64,000 bases of DNA from assembly GCA_035652315.1 (NCBI GenBank), contig DASREA010000027.1:1-64000 (forward strand). Reading direction: 5' to 3'. Source of the DNA: CANKHA01 sp035652315 (GTDB taxonomy: Bacteria > Pseudomonadota > Alphaproteobacteria > Rhizobiales > Xanthobacteraceae). Both the position numbers and the translations under genes were made by a program. The notes under the pieces are model-generated. The model did not search any database. It was not told the origin of the DNA and worked only from the letters and a program-made list of their open reading frames with translations. Shown here in pieces: positions 43,223 through 50,482 of the stretch; position 1 is the first letter of the stretch, and each line of letters starts with the position of its first letter.

Positions 43223-43804
43223 ATGCTCCGCCGCCTTTACGATTGGTGTCTCGCCGCCGCCGGTAAGCGGCGCGCGTCTTGGATCATGGCGGCGGTGTCA
43301 TTTGCCGAAAGTTCGTTCTTTCCTGTGCCGCCCGACGTGATGCTGATTCCCATGTCGCTGGCGCGGCCCGAACGGGCCTATTTTTATGCCACCGTGTGCA
43401 CCTTTGCCTCGGTCGCCGGCGGCCTATTGGGCTATTCTATCGGCGCCGCGCTCTACGATTCAGTCGGTCTATGGCTGATCCAGCTCTACGGATATAGCGC
43501 CAAGGTGGAGGCTCTCCGCCAAGCCTACCGGGAGTGGGGCGCCCTGATCATTTTGCTGAAGGGCATGACACCGATCCCCTATAAGATCGTGACCATCGCC
43601 TCCGGCATCGCCCATTACCCAATCCTCCCTTTCGTGGCTTTGTCTTTCGCCGCGCGCGGCATGCGTTTCTATCTGGTCGCCTTCCTACTCAACCGCTATG
43701 GCGAAAGAATTCGGGTGGTCTTGGAAAAGCGGCTGGAACTCTGGGTAGGGCTCGGCGTGGTTATTCTCATCGCCGGCATTGTTGCGGCACTGAATCTTTT
43801 CTAG
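43223..43804 (+). CDS. VTT/DedA-like membrane protein (YqaA family)
   Basis: This encodes 193 residues with about five hydrophobic stretches. The sequence SFAESSFFPVPPDVMLIPMS and the later WGALIILLKGMTPIPYKIVT carry the Pro-rich re-entrant motifs of the VTT (SNARE-associated Golgi) domain. Members of the broader DedA superfamily include lipid scramblases and flippases, for example for undecaprenyl phosphate, but the YqaA branch has no firm assignment. It follows hisE by 62 bases on the same strand. The two are probably neighbours by chance of operon rather than function. Confidence 0.85.
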   Translation: MLRRLYDWCLAAAGKRRASWIMAAVSFAESSFFPVPPDVMLIPMSLARPERAYFYATVCTFASVAGGLLGYSIGAALYDSVGLWLIQLYGYSAKVEALRQAYREWGALIILLKGMTPIPYKIVTIASGIAHYPILPFVALSFAARGMRFYLVAFLLNRYGERIRVVLEKRLELWVGLGVVILIAGIVAALNLF

Positions 43805-43920
43805 CGACTGGCCGCGCGGCGTCCTTAAATTGCCACGGAATAGGCGCAGAGTTGGCGAATAACGAAGGGGCGAGCCAGCTCGATAGGGCCATGATTGGCG
43901 GCATTGAAGAGGGGACGAGC

Positions 43921-44577
43921 GTGAGCCGATGGCCTCGCGTTGCCGCGGCGGCTGTGCTGTTGGTCGGCTGTGCGCTGCTCAATTCCGTTACTGCCGAGGC
44001 GCAGCAAACAGCGCCGCCGGCGGGCCAAGTTCAGCAAAATGCGCCGCCGCCAATAGCGACACCGAACTCGTCACCGGGTGTGCTCAAAAGCATCGGAGAT
44101 TGGTTCCAAGGCGCGCTTGACCGGTTCAGATCCGGTGTCGCACGGGCCGGCGGCACGATCGATCGTGTGCGCGATCAGGCCGGGGGCGCCGCCAAGGAAG
44201 CGGCCGGGGCGGCCAAAGGCGCTGCGGATGCGGCGAAGGACGTGGCCAAGGGCGCGGCCGATGCCGCCAAAGGCGTCGCCAAGCAAGCCACGGCAGTGGC
44301 GGCCGGCGCCGCCGAACAGGCGGCCGATACAATGAAGCGGCTGCCGACCCTGCGCATGGTCGAGGGTCATGAACTCTGCGAGATAGCGCCCAATGGTGCG
44401 CCGGATTGCCGCGTCGCCGCCGCCACCATTTGCAAGCGGCACGGCTTTGCTTCGGGATCGAGTGTCGATATTCAGTCGGCGCAAAAATGTTCGGCGCGGG
44501 TCTGGCTGTCCGGTCGCACGCCGGATCCGGGCGAATGCGAGACGCAGTCCTTCGTCAATCGCGCGGTTTGTCAGTAG
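43921..44577 (+). CDS. Periplasmic protein with Ala/Lys helical repeat and Cys-containing C-terminal domain
   Basis: This encodes 218 residues from a GTG behind GAGGGG; an ATG at 43891 is the alternative. The signal peptide (RVAAAAVLLVGCALLNSVTA) ends in AEA. A Pro/Gln-rich linker leads to a 55-residue stretch of repeated AAKGAADAAKD-type units (about 80-135), likely one long amphipathic helix like those of LEA or apolipoprotein-type proteins. The last 70 residues hold six Cys in a conserved-looking domain (HELCEIAPNGAPDCRVAAAT, ICKRHGFASGSSVDIQSAQK). I have seen this C-terminal pattern in Hyphomicrobiales hypothetical proteins; its role is unknown. Confidence 0.75.
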   Translation: MSRWPRVAAAAVLLVGCALLNSVTAEAQQTAPPAGQVQQNAPPPIATPNSSPGVLKSIGDWFQGALDRFRSGVARAGGTIDRVRDQAGGAAKEAAGAAKGAADAAKDVAKGAADAAKGVAKQATAVAAGAAEQAADTMKRLPTLRMVEGHELCEIAPNGAPDCRVAAATICKRHGFASGSSVDIQSAQKCSARVWLSGRTPDPGECETQSFVNRAVCQ

Positions 44578-44615
44578 CCGGCGAGCTTCCGGAAAGACTG
44601 GGCTGCATTTGGGAT

Positions 44616-44702
44616 TGGTGCCCCTGGCCGGACTCGAACCAGCACGACCTCACGGCCACCTGATTTTGAGTCAGGCGCGTCTACCAATTCCGCCACAGGG
44701 GC
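44616..44702 (-). tRNA. tRNA-Leu (anticodon CAA)
   Basis: On the minus strand the 5' end is GCCCCTGTGG, and the 3' acceptor CCAGGGGC-A is followed by an encoded CCA. The D-arm (GGAATTGGTAGACGC), the anticodon stem-loop GCCTGACTCAAAATCAGG with anticodon CAA, a long variable arm as in class II tRNAs, and the T-arm GGTTCGAGTCC are all readable. Length is 87 bases with CCA, right for leucine. Confidence 0.97.
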
Positions 44703-44787
44703 AAGCGGCGCGATCATAGCGGCGAAGCCCGCAAGGTCAACGCCAGATGCCATTGGACACCGCACGGGGCGGGCGCTATTCGAAGGC

Positions 44788-45333
44788 ATGGGAACGAACG
44801 TCCAGGAATTGGCCCGTGAGGAACCTGTCGCCGTCGCAGCCATCGCGGTGGCCTTAGGGGCGCTGGCGACCGTTCTCGGCGCCTGGTTCTTTCAATATGT
44901 GCTGCACTATCCGCCCTGCGCGCTCTGCCTCGATGAGCGCGTGCCTTATTACTTCTCGATTCCGCTCGCGGCCGTTATCGCCGCAGGAGCGGCCGCGCGG
45001 TGGCCGGGGCGGTGGCTCGCGCTCGGCCTCGCGGCGATTGCGTCTGCCATGCTCTATAATGCCGGCCTCGGCGTGTATCACGCGGGCATCGAATGGAAAT
45101 GGTGGGCGGGCCCGCAATCCTGCAGCGGAACGTTCAACGCGTTTTCCAGCTCCGCCAATCTTCTCGAGCGCGTGCAATCAGGGCACCTGGTGCGTTGCGA
45201 CGAAGCCGCATGGCGCTTCCTTGGCGTGTCTTTGGCGGGATGGAACGCGTTGATTTCGCTGGCACTGTCCGGAATTGCCGGAGCCGGCGCGTGGGCCGCC
45301 TGGCGTCAAGGCTCCAGTTCGCTATCCCAATAG
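44788..45333 (+). CDS. dsbB: Disulfide bond formation protein B
   Basis: This encodes 181 residues with four hydrophobic segments. The first periplasmic pair is the CxxC of YPPCALCLDERVPYYFS, the ubiquinone-linked redox site. The second pair lies in the large loop (GPQSCSGTF and LVRCDEAAW). This is the DsbB layout: the protein reoxidises DsbA in the periplasm and passes electrons to quinone. It stands alone after the tRNA gene. Its last 28 bases overlap the convergent HNH gene. Confidence 0.9.
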   Translation: MGTNVQELAREEPVAVAAIAVALGALATVLGAWFFQYVLHYPPCALCLDERVPYYFSIPLAAVIAAGAAARWPGRWLALGLAAIASAMLYNAGLGVYHAGIEWKWWAGPQSCSGTFNAFSSSANLLERVQSGHLVRCDEAAWRFLGVSLAGWNALISLALSGIAGAGAWAAWRQGSSSLSQ

Positions 45334-45863
45334 AGATAGTCGAGCCAGCTTTCGTGCAGATAGTTGGGCGGAAACAGCCGGCCGTTGCGGTGCAGGTGCT
45401 GCACGGTGGGCTGGAACGGCATCTGCGACGGATACATCGCCGCCTCGTCCATCGTCTTATTGCCCTTGCGCAGGTTGCAGCCGGAACAGGCCGCGACCAC
45501 GTTCGCCCAGGTGGTATGACCTCCACGTGAGCGCGGCAGCAGATGATCGAAGGTGAGGTCCTCGCGCGAGCCGCAATACTGGCAGGAGAAGCGATCGCGC
45601 AGGAAGACATTGAAACGGGTGAAGGCGGGATGCGTCGCCGGCTTCACGAAAGTCTTCAGCGACACCACGCTCGGCAGCTTCATCTCGAAGCTCGGGCTGT
45701 GCACCGCGCGATCGTAATTGGCAATGATGTTGACGCGTTCGAGGAACACCGCCTTGATCGCGTCCTGCCACGACCAGAGAGACAGCGGATAATAACTCAG
45801 CGGCCGGAAGTCCGCGTTGAGGACCAGAGCTGGAAAGCCGCTCGGCGGCACATGGACATTCAT
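45306..45863 (-). CDS. HNH endonuclease family protein
   Basis: This encodes 185 residues. The HNH module is complete: CQYCG zinc knuckle, LTFDHLLPRSRGGHTTWANV with the catalytic His, and AACSGCNLRKGN for the second CxxC. The preceding half (ADFRPLSYYPLSLWSWQDAI) is characteristic of a group of housekeeping HNH proteins widely conserved in alphaproteobacteria. It is not an obvious part of a restriction system or mobile element here. Substrate is unknown. It overlaps the 3' end of dsbB by 28 bases on the opposite strand. Confidence 0.9.
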   Translation of the reverse strand: MNVHVPPSGFPALVLNADFRPLSYYPLSLWSWQDAIKAVFLERVNIIANYDRAVHSPSFEMKLPSVVSLKTFVKPATHPAFTRFNVFLRDRFSCQYCGSREDLTFDHLLPRSRGGHTTWANVVAACSGCNLRKGNKTMDEAAMYPSQMPFQPTVQHLHRNGRLFPPNYLHESWLDYLYWDSELEP

Positions 45864-45965
45864 CGACGCTTCCTCGACGCCGGGAACTTTTGCGAAGCAA
45901 CTGATCGGTAGTCTACAGGCAGTATGACGGGATTGTGAAGCAGGTGCTAGGGGTTACCCGCAGGC

Positions 45966-46646
45966 TTATGCGCCGCCGCGGGCGCCGAAGCAGCGGGCGA
46001 GAAATTCCCCGCCTTGGCGCAGGCCTTCGGGGTCGATGCCGTGGCCAACCCCGGGCGAAAGATGCCATTCCGCAGGCACTCCGAGCGCGGCCAGCATCTG
46101 CGCCGTTTGAAAGAGCGCGGTCGCCGGAATGAGATCGTCCTCCGTCCCGTGCACCAGCAGCACCGGCGGCCTGCTGCGGATTTGGGCGGCGAAACTTTCG
46201 GGATTGAAGTTATCCGGCGCAGCCAGAACTCCGGAATAGCCGACGATGGCCGCCGGCGCCGCGGCTCGGCGCAGCCCGACATGCAGAGCCATCATTGTTC
46301 CCTGGCTGAATCCGACGAGCGCCAAGGCCGACGGCGGCAATTGACGGCGCGTGAGTTCCGACTCAAGGAAGCGCTCGAGTTCGGGCGCCGCGGCGTTGAC
46401 CCCCGTCCAGCGCTCGTTCGAATCGCGGAACGTGAGCTTGAACCATTGCCTTCCTGCCGGCGCTTGGGCGCATGGCTGCGGCGCGTGCGGCGAGACAAAG
46501 GCCGCCTGCGGCAGCAGCGATTGCCAGGCGTGACCGAGGTCGATCAGATCGTCGCCATCGGCGCCATAGCCGTGCAGCAGCACGACAAGCTGCCTCGCAT
46601 TGCCGCTGCGCGGCTCGAGCCGCGGGCCGTCGAGTTCTGCCGCCAT
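45966..46646 (-). CDS. Alpha/beta hydrolase, phospholipase/carboxylesterase family
   Basis: This encodes 226 residues from the ATG at 46646. The oxyanion-hole region is VVLLHGYGADGDDLIDLG. The nucleophile elbow is GFSQGTMMAL, the acid lies in HGTEDDLIPA, and the catalytic His in SPGVGHGIDP. This is the YpfH / carboxylesterase type II family, cytoplasmic esterases of broad substrate range. The ATG overlaps the stop of the upstream glycosylase gene by one base (TGATG), so the two are translationally coupled. A longer frame to 46754 would run into that gene and is unlikely. Confidence 0.9.
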   Translation of the reverse strand: MAAELDGPRLEPRSGNARQLVVLLHGYGADGDDLIDLGHAWQSLLPQAAFVSPHAPQPCAQAPAGRQWFKLTFRDSNERWTGVNAAAPELERFLESELTRRQLPPSALALVGFSQGTMMALHVGLRRAAAPAAIVGYSGVLAAPDNFNPESFAAQIRSRPPVLLVHGTEDDLIPATALFQTAQMLAALGVPAEWHLSPGVGHGIDPEGLRQGGEFLARCFGARGGA

Positions 46647-47314
46647 CAGGATTGCGCCATGCGACCGAGCGGAGACGGCGCGCCGTTGCGCCGCTTGACC
46701 GCAGCATAATAGGCCCAGAGCAGATGCGCTGCTACTCCACGCCACGGCCGCCACGGTTCAGCGAGCGCGACCATCTGTTTGCTTTCCGGCCGCTGGCGCA
46801 GGCCGAAGGCAAGCCGCGCCGCTTCCTGCAACGCGAGATCACCGGCCGGCCAGGCATCGGCATGGCCGAGGCAAAAGAGAAGATAAATTTCGGCGGTCCA
46901 CGGGCCGACGCCGTGCAGCGCGGTGAGCGCCGCATGCGCCTCGTCGGCGGGCAGCGCGGGCAAACGCTGAAGGTCGACTTCGCCCTTGGCCACGGCGGCG
47001 GCGAGCGCCTTCACCGTGCGGATTTTCGGCTTCGACAAGCCAAGCCGCGCCAGCTTATCGGTTCGCGCGCGACGCACGGCGTCATGGTGGAACGGATCGA
47101 AGGCCGCCGATAGGCGTCCCCAGATGGCCCGCGCGCTTGCGGTCGAAAGCTGCTGTGACACCACGACGGCACAGAGGCCGGGAAAACCGTCCGGGCGGCG
47201 GCGCAAGCGCGGCCGTCCGGCCTTGGCGAGCACGGCCTCAAGTCGCCGGTCCACTGCGACCAGCCGCGCCAGGGCTTCGTGAAGGTCGGCGTCACTTCGA
47301 AGAAAATAGGACAT
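46646..47314 (-). CDS. DNA-3-methyladenine glycosylase II (AlkA-like HhH-GPD protein)
   Basis: This encodes 222 residues. The helix-hairpin-helix and catalytic region reads LHGVGPWTAEIYLLFCLG, followed by the catalytic Asp in WPAGDLALQEA. The upstream VVVSQQLSTASARAIWGRL is typical of AlkA-type base-excision glycosylases. There is no Fe-S cluster Cys motif, so an endonuclease III or MutY identity is unlikely. It removes alkylated purines from DNA. The ATG at 47314 lies just before the palindromic repeat; a longer frame to 47362 reads into the repeat. Confidence 0.9.
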   Translation of the reverse strand: MSYFLRSDADLHEALARLVAVDRRLEAVLAKAGRPRLRRRPDGFPGLCAVVVSQQLSTASARAIWGRLSAAFDPFHHDAVRRARTDKLARLGLSKPKIRTVKALAAAVAKGEVDLQRLPALPADEAHAALTALHGVGPWTAEIYLLFCLGHADAWPAGDLALQEAARLAFGLRQRPESKQMVALAEPWRPWRGVAAHLLWAYYAAVKRRNGAPSPLGRMAQS

Positions 47315-47320
47315 TTCGTT

Positions 47321-47408
47321 CGTCATCGCCGGGCTTGACCCAGCGTTCCATTTTGTTTGCAAGTGAATTTTCGAAGATGGGCCCGCGGGTCAAGCCCCGT
47401 GGGTGACG
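47321..47408. repeat. Extragenic palindromic repeat
   Basis: The left arm at 47321-47345 (CGTCATCGCCGGGCTTGACC and on) is matched in inverted form by 47380-47408 (GGGTCAAGCCCCGTGGGTGA and on). The 11-base core GGGCTTGACCC is exact. Between the arms is an AT-richer spacer. Sequences with this core are well known as dispersed intergenic repeats in Hyphomicrobiales genomes. It lies between the divergent alkA-like and gluQ genes and occupies almost all of the gap. Confidence 0.75.
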
Positions 47409-47411
47409 GCA

Positions 47412-48278
47412 ATGAATGTCTTTCGTTTCGCGCCGAGCCCGAACGGCTATCTGCATCTGGGCCACGCCTATTCGGCATTGCTCAATTTCGATATGGCGCG
47501 GACGAGCGGCGGACGCTTTCTGCTGCGCATCGAGGATGTCGATACGACGCGATGCCGGCCGGAATTCGAAAGCGCAATTTACGAGGATCTCGCCTGGCTG
47601 GGCATCGAATGGGAAATGCCGGTGCGGCGGCAGTCCGATCATCTCGATGACTATCGTTTGGCGATCGCGAGGCTGGAAAATCTCGGCCTGGTCTATCCGA
47701 GCTTTGAGAGCCGCGCCGATATCGCACGGTTCGTCGCTGCGCGTGAGGCGCAAGGATCGTGGCCGCGCGATCCCGACGGGACGCCGCTTTATCCTGGGAC
47801 GTCGAAACAGCTTACGCCCGAGGAGCGAATATCTCGGATCGCTGCCGGAACGCCCTACGCGCTGCGTCTCGACATGCAGGCCGCGATGAACGGTGCGATG
47901 CCGCTCGCCTGGACGGAAACCGGCGCTGGTCCAAGGGGCGAATCCGGCGCCGTCACGGCGCAACCGGGAGCCTGGGGCGACGTGGTTTTGGCGCGCCGCG
48001 ACACGCCCACCAGCTATCATCTTTCCGTCGTTGTCGATGACGCCGCCCAAGGGATCAGCCATGTGGTCCGCGGCCAAGACCTGTTCTGGTCCACGAGCCT
48101 ACACCGGTTGCTGCAAGCGGTGCTGGGGTTGCCGCCGCCGACCTATCATCATCACCGCCTGCTGCTCGATCGCGATGGTCGCAAGTTGGCAAAGTCGAGC
48201 CGTTCCACGGGCTTGCGCGAATTGCGCAGCCAGGGCCGCACGCCGGCGGATATCAGGCGCCTGGTCGGGCTGGATTGA
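47412..48278 (+). CDS. gluQ: Glutamyl-Q tRNA(Asp) synthetase
   Basis: This encodes 288 residues, about the length of GluQ and far shorter than GltX because the anticodon-binding domain is missing. The class I signature is FAPSPNGYLHLGHAYSAL (HIGH equivalent HLGH). FLLRIEDVDTTRCRPEF follows, and the KMSKS equivalent is KLAKS in RDGRKLAKSSRS. It attaches glutamate to the queuosine base of tRNA-Asp. The ATG at 47412 lies three bases after the palindromic repeat. A GTG at 47403 would put the start inside the repeat and is less likely. Confidence 0.92.
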   Translation: MNVFRFAPSPNGYLHLGHAYSALLNFDMARTSGGRFLLRIEDVDTTRCRPEFESAIYEDLAWLGIEWEMPVRRQSDHLDDYRLAIARLENLGLVYPSFESRADIARFVAAREAQGSWPRDPDGTPLYPGTSKQLTPEERISRIAAGTPYALRLDMQAAMNGAMPLAWTETGAGPRGESGAVTAQPGAWGDVVLARRDTPTSYHLSVVVDDAAQGISHVVRGQDLFWSTSLHRLLQAVLGLPPPTYHHHRLLLDRDGRKLAKSSRSTGLRELRSQGRTPADIRRLVGLD

Positions 48279-48296
48279 GCGCTGAGTCTCAGGGCT

Positions 48297-48319
48297 CCCG
48301 CCATGCTAAACATGGCGGG
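48297..48319 (+). terminator. Perfect hairpin after gluQ, overlapping a possible kinase start
   Basis: CCCGCCATG and CATGGCGGG form a 9-bp perfect stem with a 5-base loop, 18 bases after the gluQ stop. The T-run expected of a terminator is missing. An in-frame ATG of the next gene (48303) lies inside the left arm, which argues for using the ATG at 48327 instead. Confidence 0.4.
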
Positions 48320-48326
48320 GGCTTCG

Positions 48327-49526
48327 ATGACACGCCGGCCGGCCAAAACTGCAAACAGGCGAGCGCGCGAGAAATCGCCGCCGGCGCGCCGCACGCAGCG
48401 GCGTGCCGCGGCGCAGACCGAACTGGCGCTGGGTGCGCTGGCCCATGAAATCCGCACTTCGCTCACCGGCATTCTCGCCTTGAGCGAGCTTCTGGTGACG
48501 GCAGGCCTGGCCGAGCGCGAAGCGCGTTGGGCAGCCGGTGTCAAAGGCACGGCGGAGCATCTCGCGTCGCTGATCAACCTGACGATTGATTCCGTCAAGG
48601 CGGGAGCCAAGGGGCTCGCGCTGCGGCAAGAACCGTTTCATCTGTCCAGGCTCATGGATGGCATAAGCGCCTCCCTCGCGGCGCGCGCCGAGACGAAGGG
48701 GCTGCGGTCGCAATGCGTGGTTGCGGCCGGTCTGCCGCCGCTCGTGGTCGGCGACGCAGCGCGTCTGCGCGCGGCTCTGGAAAATCTCGTCGACAACGCG
48801 GTGAAATTTACCGAGAGCGGCAGCGTCAATCTCGTGCTCAAGGCAAAATCGCTGGCGCGCGGGAGGCTTGGCCTCACCTTTACGGTCACAGATACGGGCA
48901 TCGGGCTGACGCCGGCCGAGATCAAACGGCTCTTTCGGCCATTCGCGCAGGCCAACCATTCCATCGCGCGGCGCTATGGCGGCGCCGGCCTGGGTCTCGT
49001 TTTCGTGAAACGATTGGCCAAGGCTATGGGCGGCGATCTGAAGATCGGCGCGGCGCCCGGTGGTGGCACCTCGTTTGCGTTAACTGTGACGGTGCTGGAA
49101 GTCCGTTCCGCAGCGATGGATCCGCGCGGGGTTGAGGCACTTTGCGGGCGCGGCACCCGGCCGTTGAAAATTCTCTGTGCAGAAGACAACCCGTTCGGCC
49201 GGGTCGTGCTCAATACGATCCTGACCGAGCTCGGCCACCGAGCCGACTTCGTCAGCACCGGTGATGCCGCCATCGAAGCCGTGAAGAAAGCCAAATACGA
49301 CCTGGTTCTGATGGACGTCATGCTGGCCGGTATCGACGGCATCGAAGCGACCCGGCGCATTAACGCAGTCACGGGCCCGCGGCGGACGCCGGTGATCGGA
49401 ATTTCCGGACGCACCGCGCCGGGCGACGAGGAACGTGCCCGTGCCGCAGGGATGACGGACTACCTCGCCAAGCCGATAAGTCCGGCCCGACTGGCGGCGG
49501 CCATCGCGAGCGCGACGGCGAAGTGA
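48327..49526 (+). CDS. Hybrid histidine kinase with receiver domain, no sensor domain
   Basis: This encodes 399 residues. A basic N-terminus leads directly to the H-box ALAHEIRTSLTGI (H40). N-box LENLVDNAVKFTE, G1 DTGIGLTPAEI and G2 YGGAGLGLVFVKRLA are all present. A receiver domain follows from about residue 285: ILCAEDNPFG with acidic residues, phospho-acceptor D330 in LVLMDVMLAG, a conserved Ser in GISGRTAP and Lys in YLAKPIS. It lacks a membrane segment or PAS domain, so it is cytoplasmic and any sensing is by partner proteins. The start at 48303 would add eight residues inside a hairpin. Confidence 0.88.
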   Translation: MTRRPAKTANRRAREKSPPARRTQRRAAAQTELALGALAHEIRTSLTGILALSELLVTAGLAEREARWAAGVKGTAEHLASLINLTIDSVKAGAKGLALRQEPFHLSRLMDGISASLAARAETKGLRSQCVVAAGLPPLVVGDAARLRAALENLVDNAVKFTESGSVNLVLKAKSLARGRLGLTFTVTDTGIGLTPAEIKRLFRPFAQANHSIARRYGGAGLGLVFVKRLAKAMGGDLKIGAAPGGGTSFALTVTVLEVRSAAMDPRGVEALCGRGTRPLKILCAEDNPFGRVVLNTILTELGHRADFVSTGDAAIEAVKKAKYDLVLMDVMLAGIDGIEATRRINAVTGPRRTPVIGISGRTAPGDEERARAAGMTDYLAKPISPARLAAAIASATAK

Positions 49527-49527
49527 T

Positions 49528-50442
49528 CTATCGGCCGCTCAAAGCGCGCATTCGCATGATCGCGGCGTTCAGCTCGCCGCCATAGATGAATATGGCGGCA
49601 TTCACGTAGAGATAGATCAGCGCGATCATGACCGAGGCCAGCCCGGCATACATCGACACATAGTTGCTGGCGAATTCAGCAAGATAGCGGCCGAACAGCG
49701 CGCCGCTGCCGAGCCATAGCAGAAGCGTTGCAAGTATCCCCGGCGCGATGTCGCGCATGCGCCGCAATCCGGCTGGCAGCCAAAGATGCACCAGCGTGAG
49801 CGCGACGATAAGGATGGCGGAGGCCATCGCATAGCGCACAAAAATCGAACCAAAGGAGTAGGGCTCGGGCATCCATGGCACATACTTGGCGGCCTTCGAC
49901 AAAATCAGCGGCGCCAGTACGACAAGCAGCGCCATCGCCAATAGCGCCACTGCGCCGACGACGACATAGACGATGGATTCGAGCCGCAACAGCCACCACG
50001 GCCGCTTCTCGCCCACACGATAGGCGCGGTTCAGCCCGATGCGCAGGCTTTCTACGCCGCTGGATGCAAAATAGACGGAGAAGGCGACGCCAAGGGTGAG
50101 GACATCGCCGCGGGTCACCGTCAGGACATAATGAATTTCCCTAGCGATCGGCTGCGAGACCTCCGGCGGCCAGGCTTGCAGCAAGAGCTGCGCCGCCTGA
50201 TCCGCCAGGTTTTTCGAGCCGACAAAACCAGCGAGCGCGGTCACCACGATGAGGAACGGAAACAGCCCCATCAGCGTCGACAAAGCGATATGGCTGGCAA
50301 TCGCCCAGCCATCGGCGGCGAGAAAATGATCGAAAGCGTCGCGCGCGATGCGGACGTACCAGCGGAGAATACGCAAGCCGCGCTCCGGCCATGAGATCGC
50401 TGCGGGCAGATTGCCGTTTGTGGCACGCTTGGCAAGAGGCAT
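49528..50442 (-). CDS. YihY/BrkB family inner-membrane protein
   Basis: This encodes 304 residues with about six hydrophobic segments. The family start is visible (DGWAIASHIALSTLMGLFPF), as is the middle motif LGVAFSVYFASSGVESLRIG, then WLGSGALFGRYLAEFASNYV and YLYVNAAIFIYGGELNAAI. The family was once called ribonuclease BN in error; it is a membrane protein of unsettled function. It lies between the kinase gene (convergent, one base apart) and the chemoreceptor (same strand, 40 bases upstream). Confidence 0.9.
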   Translation of the reverse strand: MPLAKRATNGNLPAAISWPERGLRILRWYVRIARDAFDHFLAADGWAIASHIALSTLMGLFPFLIVVTALAGFVGSKNLADQAAQLLLQAWPPEVSQPIAREIHYVLTVTRGDVLTLGVAFSVYFASSGVESLRIGLNRAYRVGEKRPWWLLRLESIVYVVVGAVALLAMALLVVLAPLILSKAAKYVPWMPEPYSFGSIFVRYAMASAILIVALTLVHLWLPAGLRRMRDIAPGILATLLLWLGSGALFGRYLAEFASNYVSMYAGLASVMIALIYLYVNAAIFIYGGELNAAIMRMRALSGR

Positions 50443-50482
50443 TGGCCGGCGCGCCGGCGCGGAATCCCCGCTTGCCGCGAGG

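Noticed and set aside
44210..44330. The Ala/Lys repeat region as a possible DNA tandem repeat or CRISPR-like array
   Set aside because: Units vary in length and sequence at DNA level and stay in frame, so this is a protein repeat.
44616..44702. tRNA-Leu as an integration site of a genomic island
   Set aside because: There is no integrase, no direct repeat of the tRNA 3' end nearby, and the genes on both sides are ordinary core genes.
45306..45863. HNH gene as a sign of a restriction system, intein or mobile element
   Set aside because: There is no methylase, integrase, repeats or intein host nearby, and this HNH type is a stable housekeeping gene in related bacteria.
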